Below, one piece after another: positions 33,433 through 45,862 of a stretch of 64,000 nucleotides of DNA. The translations under genes were made by a program, and so were the position numbers. Each line of letters opens with the position of its first letter. Position 1 is the stretch's first letter. Origin of the DNA: Dreissena polymorpha. Its lineage: Eukaryota > Mollusca > Bivalvia > Myida > Dreissenidae. Under the pieces are notes generated by a model, which saw only the letters and a program-made list of their open reading frames with translations, searched no databases and had not been told where the DNA came from. Where the stretch lies: assembly GCF_020536995.1 (NCBI RefSeq), contig NC_068366.1, forward strand, positions 68,967,530 to 69,031,529, given 5' to 3'.

Positions 33433-34378
33433 CAGTCCACTCTCGTTATCTCGACATCGGATATCTCGATATTCTCGATATGTCGAAGTAAGCTCAATGT
33501 CCCAACTTTTTTCCTTCTTTATCTATATAAATAAACATCGCATATCTCGATTTTCGTTATGTCGAATAATTCGATATCTCGATATAAAATTTTGTCCTGA
33601 GTCCCGATTTTACATGTATTTACTGTGGTTTATCTCGAAGTGCGAATAACTGTGTCAGTGTCGGCAAAAGGTGAGAAATTTTTTCTTTGATTCATCACCG
33701 TCCCGCTTTGCCCGGCTGCTCCCGATACACGTGTGAAATGTCGTTAGCCATTAACACTTGAGTAAGGCCTGTCACTTTAACATCAATTTACTGCAATTAA
33801 TACACAGCTTGCCGAAAGACTAATTGTTTTTACAAACACCATTCCAAAATGCATTGAGTTATATTTTGCGTATATAAACCGTCGCCAATTTGCATAATGT
33901 TGTTCTATCATTGAACTCCATCAGTCATTTTCATTAGCATTTCAAACTACAAAAGATACATGTGCAGTTCAGTATTCCGGAACGTGATTTACGCATGTTC
34001 AGATGGAAAACCCTCGTCTTGATTGGACGTCAATTGCATCATAACTTTAAATAGCAACATTACCGGATGTTTACACGACAGTATAGAACAATTATAACCG
34101 CATGTGTTCATGCAATTCTGTAATAGGTAAAACGTCATTTTAAGCATTTAAATAGCAAAATTGATCGTGCCTCGTAAAAACGCGTATATATCAGGTAAAG
34201 AGTATTATGCCACACGGTGACGGCTTTAGTTAGACCTCTAAGCAGGTATTTAGATGTTAAAAACAAGGTAAATTTTCGTCTCATTTTTTCGTTGAAAACG
34301 CATAATCGGATATCTCGAACTCTCGTTCTCGATATTTTTTCTTGTTCCCGCCGACTTCGAGATAACGAGAGTGGACTG
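33433..34378. mobile_element. pogo/Tc1-like non-autonomous element, 946 bp
   Basis: The inverted ends CAGTCCACTCTCGTTATC (33433) and GATAACGAGAGTGGACTG (ending 34378) match perfectly over at least 20 bp. Both sides are flanked by TA (33431-33432 and 34379-34380), the Tc1/mariner/pogo target duplication. Just inside, TATCTCGATATTCTCGATAT-like words recur at both ends. There is no transposase frame; internal sequence is AT-rich. Confidence 0.85.
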
Positions 34379-34380
34379 TA

Positions 34381-35116
34381 TATCACATTAATCAATTTAA
34401 GTTTTACTTCCTTTTAGTGTAGCAAAAATGAAACGGGGTCAATAAAAAGTTTTATTATCTTAACTATATTTTTCCAAATAAAAGTTTGTCAACAAAATAA
34501 AGCATCGACTGATCGCATGTAAAAAGGGAAGTGGTACGTACGTGGGTTCCCAAAGCGGTGTTTTAAATCCGCGTTACAGAACAGAACAAATATTGTATTC
34601 ACGTAAGCATTTTAAAGCTCATCGTGATCAATGTAAAACATGCATTAAACATTTAAACATGCGTGAACAATTGGTAATCAAGATAATAAAATGTCCTAAA
34701 TTCTGCAGCATCATGCCGTGATTGCGCACTGATAGCGTTCTTAAACGGGTAAAAATCATCTCCGCGTATGCAAATTGGGATCAGCTGGACTTGATAGCGG
34801 TACCTTACGGCAGTGGTCTTGGTCTTGGGTGAGCTACACAGATCAGACTAGGGTCATACACATTTGTGGGATCTAAACTTGTACTATTAAATCGTAAGGC
34901 ATATAAAGTGTATACGCTTTAGGGTCAGCTGGAGGGGGGTGGGGGGTAGCACGTGCCACCTGAGCTTACGGTAGATACGTGCCAGTTCTTTGACAAAATT
35001 TACATACATGGCAAGATCTAATTTTTTATCTTGACTGAATACAAATAAACAAACCTCAATATTTCGTATAACATCATTCAGTCAAGCATTGTTTCAGACA
35101 AAATCAAATATTTAAC
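34381..35116. other. Spacer upstream of the disrupted C1q copy
   Basis: Contains a G-rich tract GGAGGGGGGTGGGGGGTAGC near 34930. The last 70 bases (TTGTTTCAGACAAAATCAAA) match the leader of C1q gene A, so a shared promoter region is likely. Confidence 0.4.
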
Positions 35117-35903
35117 ATGAAGATGCGTATGCTTCTGGTAATTTCCGTTGCAGTGGTTCAAACGGTTCGCTCAACAAAGAAATAATACAAACGTTAAAAC
35201 AAAAGATAACACAAATTGAAATAGAAAGATATGAAGACAAAGAAATAATTCAAACATTTAAGCTTCAAATAAAGAAGTTGGAACAGTTTCAAAGACTAAC
35301 GGAGACTGGAAAGCACCTTCAGCCGGGTTACATAAAATTATCCCAAACCAGAGGTACATTTTAATTGTACATAGTTGACTGGGGTTTGATAGATAACTAC
35401 TTAGAGTAAGCTGTTTTATCGTATTTAAATACGTTTTAAGCAATTAAGTCAAACGTGAATTAATACTGAAAAGCATATTGATTTCTTACAGTGCCGGGTT
35501 TCGCACCAACTGCATTTACTGCTTGTTTAATGACACCACATCCCCAGCTGGGCGTCTACCAAACAATAGTCTTCGAACATGTTATCACCAACGTTGGCAA
35601 TGCATACAATCCTCACAACGGCGAATTCACCGCAACCTGTTAATGGCGTCTATGCATTCCACGCAACGCTGATGACTGAGCGAAACACAGATGCATACTT
35701 CTAGATAGTAAAGGACGGCCAAATGATTGACGATATGTACGTGTACGCTACATTAACAAACGAACTACGAACTACGGGCGAATTCTGGCTCCTAAATCTA
35801 AACGCAGGATCGCAAGTATGGTTACTAACGGAGCAAGGTGGTGAAACAATGCACAGCGGCTGTCACACAATGTTTTCAGGGTTTTTTCGTGTTCGAAGTT
35901 TAA
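35117..35903 (+). pseudogene. C1q-domain gene B, disrupted
   Basis: It has the two-exon layout of gene A: exon 1 35117-35353 and exon 2 35492-35903, with a 138-bp intron against 137 bp in gene A. The signal peptide MKMRMLLVISVAVVQTVRS is intact. The frame is then lost by a deletion near 35175 that removed most of the first coiled-coil repeat. Exon 2 starts VPGFAPTAFTACL and is followed by an extra base near 35635, a TAG in place of Gln in the FQIVKDG segment (35704), and an extra base near 35889 before FEV. The domain core (GEFWLLNLNAGSQVWL) is otherwise well preserved, so inactivation is fairly recent. Any protein would be truncated. Confidence 0.85.
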
Positions 35904-36699
35904 TAACAACCAAGTTGTTAATAAATAAATTCAATAAAATTAGTCCGTAGTTGTGTTTGATCAATTCTAATCCATCCAAACGACGACCCTAATTTAAGAA
36001 GAGCTTATGTATTATTAAATAATATAATGTTGCTTAGCAGTCTAGCTGTTGCACAATAGTTCTAAGTACGATATTAAAAAATAAAACTTCCATTATGTGC
36101 ATACTTTTATTCAGTATCATGCTCATTCTATATGCGCATTCGTAGAGATTGTCACAAATACTTCCCCAGGCATGAATTGCCTTTCATATAATATAACCAT
36201 TATAATTATTTAGCAGATCAACCCTGCACTCGTTAATATTCTCCTTTAGTTTGATATCATCCTTAACTAAAACGACGACATGAATAAAACGCTTTAGTCA
36301 TTTTTAGGTGATACTTATAAATAGCGGCATAACAGTTACCTTACACTTTGATATTGCACTGCTTCAATGTAGAAGTTTAAACCGAATATGTTTCAGGTTC
36401 GAGCTTAGCTTTTTGTTTTGTGTGTTTTATTGTTGTTATTTTGCCACAATGTCACTCTTGTAGCATGTTTTGTAAACTCACTTCATTCATATGTTTAACT
36501 TATTCTCTAATATATGTTATATATTATTATATTGTATAATTCACTCAATTAAAATTTGATGACTGTAAACAAAATAACCTCTTCATATTAAAACTTGAGT
36601 CAATACAGTTTTATACATAAGTATGCACGCACAAAAATGCACTTCTATTTTTTTTTCAATTCTAACTGTTTAATGCGACTCACTAATCTGCATTGTTCC
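35904..36699. other. Spacer between C1q copies
   Basis: AT-rich. AATAAA-type signals at 35922-35940 belong to pseudogene B. No other gene or repeat recognised. Confidence 0.4.
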
Positions 36700-36970
36700 T
36701 CCTGATCATTACCGAAGTTGGCTACGCGTTCAACCCTCACATAAATCATAGCATAAGACGCTAAAGGCGGAACCTACACAGACGCCTACTTGCACATCTT
36801 AGCCGAGGTCAAGTCTTCTGATAACATATATGTAGACGCGTCTCACATTCTGGCTGTTTCAATTCAATGTGGGTTCACAATTGCAGTATGGGCATCGAGG
36901 GCGGGCGACCGCATGCATGGGTGTTGCCATAAATGTTCGCCAGGGTTTCGTGTTCGAATTTAACCATTAC
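36700..36970 (+). pseudogene. C1q-domain relic
   Basis: In changing frames one reads EVGYAFNPH, TDAYLHILAEVKSSDNIYVD, FNVGSQ, and RAGDRMHGCCH followed by a remnant of MFSGFFVFE. These match, in order, NVGNAYNPN through AGDRMHGNCHTMFSGFF of gene A. Several frame changes and deletions make it a clear pseudogene. An unrelated minus-oriented repeat tail follows at 37023. Confidence 0.7.
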
Positions 36971-37019
36971 AGCCACCGATTACATGTTGATCCACACACA
37001 AACACTCGCATCAAAATCA

Positions 37020-37115
37020 CCTTTCATAGACAAGATTGCCATGATGGCCCTAAAATGATCACCAGATTTTACGGGGAATCAATTATTCAAAATGTATGTG
37101 GTGATCTAGTTGTTG
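37020..37115 (-). mobile_element. Hairpin-ended element tail, reverse orientation
   Basis: AGACAAGATTGCCATGATGG is the complement of the CATGGC...CTTGTCT tail type and is followed by GTGATCTAGTTGTTGACCTG, a degraded core word. The same junction sequence precedes it as at 32.5 kb. Confidence 0.5.
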
Positions 37116-40100
37116 ACCTGTCGCTTTGTCTGTGGAGAACCATAAACGTTGACAAAGTCCATTTCAGATGTCTGTGCGTTTTATTTCTGCATAATAAAAT
37201 CTACACAACGTTATAATTAAAGATAAAAGCGAAGGCCCGCAACGGGCCCCACAAGCGACAGCAAGAAATAACGACCTCTTCTATCTGGCTGTGAGCGTAA
37301 GACTGACAATTTACTAACAAAATATAGAATTTGACTGTAACGTGTGCAATTCTGATTGACCGTTTGTAAAGTCACGTGTCTGCAACGTAAATATGACGTA
37401 TGCAACGGACACATAACGAATACATACGGAATTAACCGATTTTTGACGATCTTTATGATACGTAAAGTTGTTTGAAGGTAACACAGTTTTGTGTCAAAGT
37501 TACAACCTTATCTCACCGAATTCGCTCTATATATGACCTGGCATATTCTTATCACATGTAAACATATCATAAACAATACAATGAAATTAGACTGGGCACA
37601 ACAAACCTCAAACACAACATATCGTAAGCATCTCAGGACGTTTTCAGAACATCAAAATCTGAAGTGTATGGTTCTCAAAACCGAATTTGTATTGGGCCTC
37701 CCATTTGTTAGACACGGATGTAGCTTGGGTATAAAAATAATTACGTTTTGCATACTGAAATCATCAGGCCTGCACTGAATATATATAATTTTGTTAATGA
37801 TAATACGTTATCGTAAAAAAAATACTTAAGCGAGGGTCGCTTCGAACCACGAACGTCTGCATGGTAGCACCGCTCTTTACCACTGCACCACATCTCAGTC
37901 TAATTTCAATGGCACTTAAACATGTTGAGACGTTCTAATTATTTATCATTTAAAACGTGATTATTTATCTTAATTAACCTTGTACCATAATGGGATATAT
38001 ATGACTGACAAGTCAACCACTTTTCGTAAATGAGACGCCCTTTCGTGTCTTTGTCTCAATGGTTAAACGAAAGATGTTCTATGTATGGGTAATTTAAGAA
38101 CAAATCATCATCCGTGATACGGTGGTGTAATTTGTGATTTCATACAACTAGCTTTATCTTCGATTTTACCAAATACATACATCACAATAGTATAATACTT
38201 AATACGTGGGTTTATTCTTTTCAATATTATATATATTATTTATTATTATTAAACAAATATAATTTGGAATCTTCCAATATAAGAATCGACAGTCAACGAA
38301 GAACCGCTTACCACATCCGCCCTCCAGCTTGTATCTGACATTTCTTTTCCTCTGCGCGAATATATGTATAGGCATGTGACTACGTTGCACATACCACTAT
38401 TAAATACTTTAAAGGGCTTCAACGATTTTTGTATTTTTGGAAAATGTAATAAAATATTTTGACTAACGAAACAATAATATTTTTTAAAAGTGCAAAACTC
38501 ATAAACCATTAAGATATAAAATAATATTAAATGTTTGAAATCGCCATGATTTCAACCTGGAGTAAATGCTAACACTACCGCTACATCGCTAAGAGATCAT
38601 TTTGCATATTTTAAACTCTATGTTCATGCCACACGTATTCACAAATTATCAATGATTAGCGTTGCAACTGCTCTCTAAATTTATCGATTTCAATTAACGT
38701 TTATCGATGAACAAATCGATATTTTCATCATTTGCTTTTAAGTTTCCAAGTTTACTTATTATAAGTTGCGATAACATTAAAACTTGAGTATCTGCAATAA
38801 AAACCTATTATGAGCATTTTTTCACGAGGGAATTTTTTACTGTAAGCAATACACAACAATACATATTAACAGATGTTTTTTTTATCATAATCTGCTATCG
38901 AAAAGACATACTTTCTTAAAATAGTAACGTATAATAAAACATTTTTTGGCATTTGCGTGATACTACCTACTTAAGGAAAATATGACAAATTATAAATACA
39001 AACAATGCTTGTTCATATTTCTGTTCAAAGCTCTTTCTTTGGAATGAGCATTTGTTCACAAATTTTCATCCAAATGTTATGAAATGTGTAAAATAAATAT
39101 AAAAAAAATTTAATATTTCATTTTTAAAATCTTTTAATATTTTGATAATACCCCTAATAATTTTCCACAACGTGCTATTTTAGATTTCATGTTGTTTACA
39201 CGTATATACATAACAGACGCACGAGTGTTATTTTACCTGTTTTAATACATACAATTATTTTTTGAATCTATGACACTTTCTTTTTAATTGTCATTTTGCA
39301 ACACTGTCAACTAGTTCCTAGTTCCTAGAAGTTTTATTTTTAAAAACAATGCCAGTGGAATCTGGTATTTTAAAGACTGTTTAACAAATCACATTTGATA
39401 GCATATTTTAAACAAATACATTATTGAACTGATGGAAATATGTTGAAACAAATGAGAAATGCAAGCAGAAAACCAGAGAAATTCAACTTCCTGTAAAATT
39501 AGTTTTAGATGGAATGTGCGTTACATACTTATTTCATAAATAGTCAAATTCCAATACACGTATCTCAATGATCCATTACTGAAAACCAATGTCTTAGTAA
39601 TGTGCGGATCGATTTTTGTTTATGAAGCTTCCGATAAATTCCAATTGAAAGCTCGAAATTAATTGCATTATCATGTTAATAATGCATACAATTTGTATCT
39701 AAAAATCTTACTCTGACTCTGACAACAACTAGTGAAGCAAAAACACTTTGTTAATGGCACATCGCTTGGTAATCGAGCTTCCTTTAGAGTTAAATCGAAT
39801 TCTTAAAGTATGTGTGAAGAAGTATTCAGAACATTACTGTATATTGCATTCCTTGATAACTAATCTTGATTGAACAATTGAAATCAAATATTGGTTTTTA
39901 TTTTCATTTTTGTATGAAGGTACGAAGGCTGCGATGGAAGTCATCCACTCTTTATTATTACTGCTTGCGTAATGAATAAACCGACTGTCTAGTTCAGCAG
40001 ATTGGGCCTCGTTTATCGGTGTATCAGTATGAACATTTCTAGTTTCGACATCTCAGAAATCCACGTACACCACCTTTAAATCTCCTTTGGTCTTTTAGTA

Positions 40101-40196
40101 GCAACTTGTAGCGACCTACCACTTTTATCTGTATATGAGTACATGTTAAAATCAGTTCGGCGCTGTTTTGATAAGAGCAAACATTCGTGTCTAAAC
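37116..40196. other. Long AT-rich spacer
   Basis: No gene recognised. At 37838-37908 a minus-strand tRNA-like relic (GCTTCGAACCACGAACG, then GCATGGTAGCACCGCTC) suggests a decayed tRNA-derived SINE. The remainder is AT-rich without clear repeats. Confidence 0.4.
37838..37908 (-). repeat. tRNA-derived SINE relic
   Basis: On the minus strand a B-box-like GTGGTTCGAAGC and an A-box-like TGGTAAAGAGCGGTGC are present in tRNA order, but no complete cloverleaf can be formed. Confidence 0.4.
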
Positions 40197-41300
40197 ATGA
40201 GGCTACACATTGGATTTATATTAATAGTTTTATTAGCAGAATCCAGTCAATCATCAGAAGTGGATGTCGTCAGGAAATTAGCAGAACTTGATTCCAAAAT
40301 AGCGCAGCTTGATGCCAAAATAGTACAGCTTGAAAGGGAACGAACACAAGACAAAGCCATAATACAAGCACTGCAAAAGTCAAACAAACATGACCATCAA
40401 CAGACGAAAACAATCAAAACAAAAAAGGGACACGCAGATATGTTTCCGGTGACTTTAAAACAATCATTCCGTAAAAGAGGTATTTAACTTTTTATCGATA
40501 TACTTACTGAATTTTAGCCACTTACAGATTGAAGGTTGAAATTCTGTTAACATTATCCGAAATGGAATCCATGATATTCGTTCGTTGAACTGATATTACT
40601 ATCATTGAATTAAATGCGTTCAAACAAACACAAGTTGACAATTTATATTTAATTATATGACTTGTCAATATCGATATATTTGCGATAACGTAAAAACACG
40701 ATACATGTGCACTAGTTTTACGTGCGATGTATGATAATATATTCGTGATCTCGCATGATTACCTTGCAATCTCGCAACGTGATTACGCTAATATTAAAGC
40801 AATGAACACCGTACGCAACCTTGTATGTCAAATGAATTCATTTATTGCAATAAACACTGATATAATGCATAAATAAGAAACTTTTTTCAGATAATTTCTT
40901 TGACGGTACCGCTTTTACCGCTTGTCAACAGGCAGCAACAAGCGAAAATGTACGCACGAACCAAACAGTTGTATTCGAACATGTCATCACCAACGTTGGC
41001 AGTTGGTATAATCCAAACAACGGAGAGTTTACAGCACCCATTAACGGTGTTTTCGCGTTCCACGTTACGCTGATGACCGAGTCAAATGCGGCTGCAAACT
41101 TCGAGATCGTAATTGACGGCAGACGCATTGATGGCATGGGCACAGACGCTTCTGGTATGCACGAATACCGAAGTACGTCTGAATTGTGGCTCCTTCAATT
41201 AAATAAAGGGTCGAAGGTGTGGATTCGATCAGCGTCGGCTGGATACCGTATTCACGGGAACTGTCACGCTATGTTATCTGGCTTTTACATCAGAACGTAA
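40197..41300 (+). CDS. Secreted coiled-coil C1q-domain protein (gene C, intact)
   Basis: Exons 40197-40479 and 40891-41300 join at phase 1 (Gly/Asp codon split) to give 230 residues. The start at 40197 gives the signal peptide MRLHIGFILIVLLAESSQS; an in-frame ATG at 40143 would add 18 residues and bury it. Residues about 25-65 form a short coiled coil (LAELDSKIAQLDAKIVQLE). Exon 2 has exactly the same length (410 bases) as in gene A and encodes a whole C1q domain: TAFTACQQ, TVVFEHVITNVGSWYNPNNG, FTAPINGVFAFHVTLM, ELWLLQLNKGSKVWIR and a final AMLSGFYIRT. The end differs from the usual FSGFFLFEV. AATAAA lies at 41396. Probably a secreted recognition protein; ligand unknown. Confidence 0.9.
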
Positions 41301-41815
41301 TAATGATTAACTCGTTTGTGAAACAAACTTTAAACCCCACGAAGTCATCCACAAAATGATAACACCAAACCGCATAACATTCTAGTAGTTTTTAAAATAA
41401 ATGTGTACAAAAAATTGTTTTAATACAAACGCGTTTCAATACTATTTGACAATATTTCAATGTTATGAAAATTATTTTGTTGTGAGTAAAGAATAAATAA
41501 TCAGTTAACAATTCGTACTGTATGGTTGTATTGGTATTTCCTTTGAAGAGTCGGTGACATATCCGTTACCTAATTACACAAACCTAACCGTGTATCTCAG
41601 TTGGATAGGTGAATCTTGGATCGATATTTTCTCAAAGCATATATATTAAGTAACATTTTACATAAGTTACAGTGTTTCAGACGTTAACATACACGAGTTG
41701 TATAATTCTTACTCGACTCAAACATCGTAGCCCAAACCGTCGCTCTCAAGAGAGAATTAAGACATGCATACCGGGCTTATACATTGTTGCCATTAACATA
41801 ATTAACTTTTAAACG
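41301..41815. other. Spacer after C1q gene C
   Basis: AT-rich, with the polyadenylation signal at 41396-41401. Nothing else recognised. Confidence 0.4.
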
Positions 41816-42090
41816 GACCTTTTCACATACTTTGGCATGTATTGAAGTTTGTTATTAAATGATTTTACTCTCCAAATTATTCAATAATTTCGCGTTTGTA
41901 CAGCTTTATAATTGTCTGGTTTTTAAATCGTCACAAGATGCATAAAATGGATAGTTTAGAGCATGGTAAATGGTCAGTATAACTGTTTCCTCGAAAATAT
42001 AATAACTACAACGAAAATGTGTTAATCTGAAACAATATCTTTTTCAATATTGTCAATTAACCAAAACGTGAAAGGGGCCCTTTAAACCGT
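41816..42090. repeat. Dispersed repeat with inverted ends
   Basis: It begins TTAAACGGACCTTTTCAC and ends GTGAAAGGGGCCCTTTAAA, imperfect inverted ends. Internal words (AATATAATAACTACAACGAA, AATCTGAAACAATAT, CCAAAACGTGAAA) recur at 61885-61995. A MITE-like family is likely. Confidence 0.6.
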
Positions 42091-43611
42091 CACATTCGTC
42101 ATTCATTAAAACAATAATATAATTTTTAACATTTAAAGATCGATCAACTTTCAGTAATCTTATCAGTAAATATTGTTGCATACTATTACAATCGGCGTCA
42201 AGTAAAAAAGAATGGCGTCTACATTAATTACTTACTGCTTTTCTCAACAACAATGTCCTAGAATACACACACTGTCAATGACGAGGACGGTCTGATTTCT
42301 AACTCACAACAACCAAAAGGCCATGAGCGGCCCCATATCACTCGACTAACCCATAAACACTTTTGTGTTGAGGAGATGTCAATTCAATTGAAAAAAACAA
42401 TACACTTGTTTTCACAAAGCAATTTTTGCCTTATTAACGTGCTTTAGCAGTGGACAACCAGAACGGCTTATTTACCGTTTGCATAAATCCACAATAGGAT
42501 CATTCCTTTGCAGGTCCATTAATACGACCCACTGGTTTAGAATATGTCAAATAAAGAATGTTTACACATGCCAGACAAAGGATAAACACATCAGTAACCT
42601 GGGAGAAATACATGAGATTAATTTGTTTTGTTTTTCTACAGTGACAATTGCTTGAAGCTCGAATGTCTTCTTTCTCATCCTTCCTCTGCTTTGATCACTT
42701 TGGGAACATGATACTGTCTGTCCCTTTTTATGTTGATGTAAAAGCTCTGAAACCAACCATGCTATATAGTAAACAAGAAATATCTTTAAAAAAAAGATAT
42801 ACGGCCTCGATTGTGGTTGGTGTTGTTGAAAGATAGAGTTATATTAATGAGATCAAACATAGCGAATGACTTTGCTGCATTACAAGCAAATAAATCCGAG
42901 GTGTTGCTTTAGATTTCGTTGCTTATTTCGCATCAATATATATTATTGATCATATATCTACAGTTATAGAATAGAAGTACAACTGAAGAATGGAAATGAA
43001 ATGAAAACATATTAGTCAACTGGCCACATGCAAATCATCCGAACACATTTACAATATTATACGCGAGTTCTTTGAACAGACCTGTTAAAGCGTTTTGCCG
43101 CACACTGTTTTGTTATACAATTATAAATAGAATCATAAATCATCGCGCTAATGCTTAATAAATTGATGAATATGGTGGAATAGTTCTTATTAAAATAATC
43201 CAAAATAGTATTTATCCTGGATTTGTTGAAAACGCATTATAAATCTATTATTGACATACATTAATAATATCGCCGAATATCTTCATTTAAGATTTTCCTA
43301 TTCAACTAAAGTCAAGTTCACCTAGTTAACGCGATAGCATAAATTTTATACAGCGTTGATACAGCGATTCGCGACCTGACCGCTAACTGACCTCGATACT
43401 TTGCGGGATGGAAAGCAATTAATTAAAGTGAGGTTACTTTTCCTAACAATTCTTCTGATAGAACGACGGCTTTTTAAAGCTTAGTTCTTTTATATATTCA
43501 ACGGTAAATTTTTAAAACAATTTAAAATAGTTTGGGCAAAACGAATATCAGGATAGGAGACAACACTATTTATATGATCTAAAAGATACAAGCGCACATA
43601 TTGCAATATGG
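42091..43611. other. AT-rich spacer
   Basis: No gene, repeat array or foldback recognised. Short open frames at 42562-42836 lack motifs. Confidence 0.35.
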
Positions 43612-44589
43612 TAGTCATTGACATGACGCCTGGACGATGATCGCTCCGCCCACTTAATCACGTGGCTCAGCGGGTAGCATCCCTAGACAAGCTAACACCA
43701 AAATGGCTTCTTTGCCTATAGATTGCATATAGATTTACGCGATATTCCGGATGATTTTTATGGACTTTTTCACACCATATAACACTTGTAAAAGGGGGTT
43801 GTGTCATTTAGTTATTATGCAAATGCAAAAAAAAATACGTTTATAGAGAACATCAGCTATTTATATGTTTTTTTTCGGTACATTAAACACGCTCTCAAAC
43901 GCTTGCTCGCTCACCGAAATCGAACCTGTAACTACGTGTAATGGTGTTATTAGCAATAAATTAACACTTATACACCGGTATTTACCGATGTTATTTACGA
44001 AAATATTAACGAAACATTTTCTCTCGTGTATTTGACACGAAATATCGCTTTATAACTGGGATTTCGGTGAAGTTTCACGCGCTTTCTGACACCGAGTGGG
44101 TACCTAAATCCCACATGTTATTACGTATAAAAGTGATATTAATAATATTAAAACATTGCTTATTTGACATTTATCAATCACTATAATTGAAAGTGCACAA
44201 CACAATCAGTTTGGTCATTGTCTGATATAAATTAGCGTTGTATGAAGGACAATTCAGTCAGGCTACTTAATAATACTACCAGTATCAGACGCACGCGCAG
44301 GTACAGACTTCTCCCCAGTACCCGCATTTATTGGTTATATCAGTAATAATAACTCTAATACAATGGCATTTATCGATACGTTTTTATTAAAATAGTAACA
44401 TAAAATGGTTTTTTTCAATTGTTTCTGACACACACAAAAACTCGATTAATAACGGGGATTTCGTTAAGTAACGCAAAGTGGGTACCAATATTCTCTATTA
44501 TTTTACATGCACACGTGATATAATTCATACTTAATAATGCTTAGTTATTGCTTATATGACATTTTCAGTTTTTGAAATAAATTAATGTT

Positions 44590-44790
44590 CTATACGGGGG
44601 ATCTCGGTAATTCTTCACATTAGAAACTTCCATTCGCTCTTTTCAAGACCGCATGTCCGCGTTGGAAATCTTTTTGGATACCGAATGTCAGAGTTACATA
44701 ATCCCTATTTGCACCGTTTTTCGATTTTTCATTTCCGTTTTATATAACAAAATAAACGAAACTCGTTGGAAAAAATGAGAACTAGGCATT
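44590..44790 (-). pseudogene. Decayed second copy of the THAP start region
   Basis: On the minus strand AAACGGTGCAAATAGGGATT and ATGTAACTCTGACATTCGG parallel the start of the finger at 45301 (AAACGGTGTCAATGGGGATT). The upstream ACGAAACTCGTTGGA also matches AAGAAACTCGTTGAA. The frame is closed by several changes. It implies an internal duplication of the element's right part. Confidence 0.55.
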
Positions 44791-45013
44791 CGATCTCCAA
44801 GCGTGGATTAAAAGCGTTCATTGGTGACACCACATGTCTGCACATGTGTAGATACCGTTATTAAGATAAGATATCACGTGTCACCTTCAAATAACATGTA
44901 TAATGACAATAAAGTGCATTACTATCAGAGTAATAAAACAGCATGAATTAGGCTTCATGCTGGGTTTTACTTCTCTTAAAGTAATGCAGATGAACCTTGC
45001 ATCTATTAATCAC

Positions 45014-45301
45014 CTAGTAACTGACAAAACTATTAAAAACATGAACTATTATGTCATGATCAGATCGATAACATAAACTATTTAAATCTGCTAGTATATT
45101 CGATAATAAGATATTGCAATTGTCTTTGACAGTGTTGACGTTCAGTTGTTCGTGGGGACGACCGCTTGCATTCATCCATTTTTTACACTTCTCAAGATCT
45201 CTTTTCGGCTTTGGAAACGATATAAATTCAATGCCACCAACTGATCTGACAGGATATCGATTTTCCGAGTTACATAATCCCCATTGACACCGTTTTACCA
45301 T
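45014..45301 (-). CDS. THAP-like zinc-finger fragment
   Basis: A 95-codon frame starting MVKRCQWGLCNSENRY with the first Cys pair (C5, C10) of a C2CH THAP finger. EFISFPKP and KKWMNASGRP follow, holding the conserved Trp, then NVNTVKDN. The expected CxxHF pair that should come next is missing; the frame runs into unrelated sequence and stops. A lost splice donor or an internal deletion would explain this. THAP fingers bind DNA in transposases and in host regulators. It lies 190 bases inside the right end of an inverted-repeat element, as a transposase first exon would. Confidence 0.6.
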   Translation of the reverse strand: MVKRCQWGLCNSENRYPVRSVGGIEFISFPKPKRDLEKCKKWMNASGRPHEQLNVNTVKDNCNILLSNILADLNSLCYRSDHDIIVHVFNSFVSY

Positions 45302-45507
45302 TTTAATATACGTTTTTTAAAGTGGAAAACAAAAGAAACTCGTTGAAATAAAAGTGAACCTAGACATAGCTTGTCTAGGTAATGGCGGACAGTTCGTTGC
45401 TAACTCGCGCGCCCGATTAATCGATCGCTGATTGGTAGATCAATTCTTAGATAAGGATTTGATTGACAGGCGGCGTCATGTCAATCACTAAATATGAGAA
45501 CATAGTA

Positions 45508-45862
45508 TTTAAGTACAAACGCTTTAGCGCTGACAATCTTTTGAATATAAAGGGGCACACTCACTGTATTTATGTCGAGAGTTGAGTAAGAAACTGTTCC
45601 ATCCCTCGAGCCTTTACATTGGAGATACATTTTGTACATGCTGAACAAGCTGTTAACATCGTTGCAAAACGCACCGTAGTAGCCTTTAAGTACAAACGCT
45701 CTGGCGCTGACACTCTTCTAAATATAAAGAGGCACACACAAACTACATTTATGTCGATAGTTGAGTAAGAAAATGTTCCATCACTCAAGCTGTTTTATTG
45801 GAGAACAATTTGCCTCATGCTGAATACGCAGTTATCATCGTTGCAAAACGCACAGTAGAATC
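45508..45862. repeat. 177-bp tandem duplication
   Basis: Two units, starting at TTTAAGTACAAACGCT (45508 and 45685) and ending GTTGCAAAACGCAC(C/A)GTAG, are about 85% alike. The array begins 17 bases outside the THAP element's right end. Confidence 0.75.

Larger units (their letters stand above)
43612..45490 (-). mobile_element. THAP-domain transposon, internally deleted
   Basis: The ends are TAGTCATTGACATGACGCC (43612) and, reversed, TAGTGATTGACATGACGCC (ending 45490): 19 bp with one mismatch. AATATG lies within one base of each outer edge (43604-43609 and 45491-45496), a likely target duplication of 6-8 bp. A second inverted pair CTAGACAAGCT lies inside each end (about 43682 and 45369). A THAP-like finger is encoded near the right end on the minus strand. 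P elements and Koloboks both use THAP fingers; Kolobok targets TTAA, which is not seen, so a P-like element is favoured. Confidence 0.65.

Noticed and set aside
43655-43690. tRNA-like A box (GTGGCTCAGCGGGTAGC)
   Set aside because: No matching B box or acceptor stem follows; it lies in the inner part of a transposon end.
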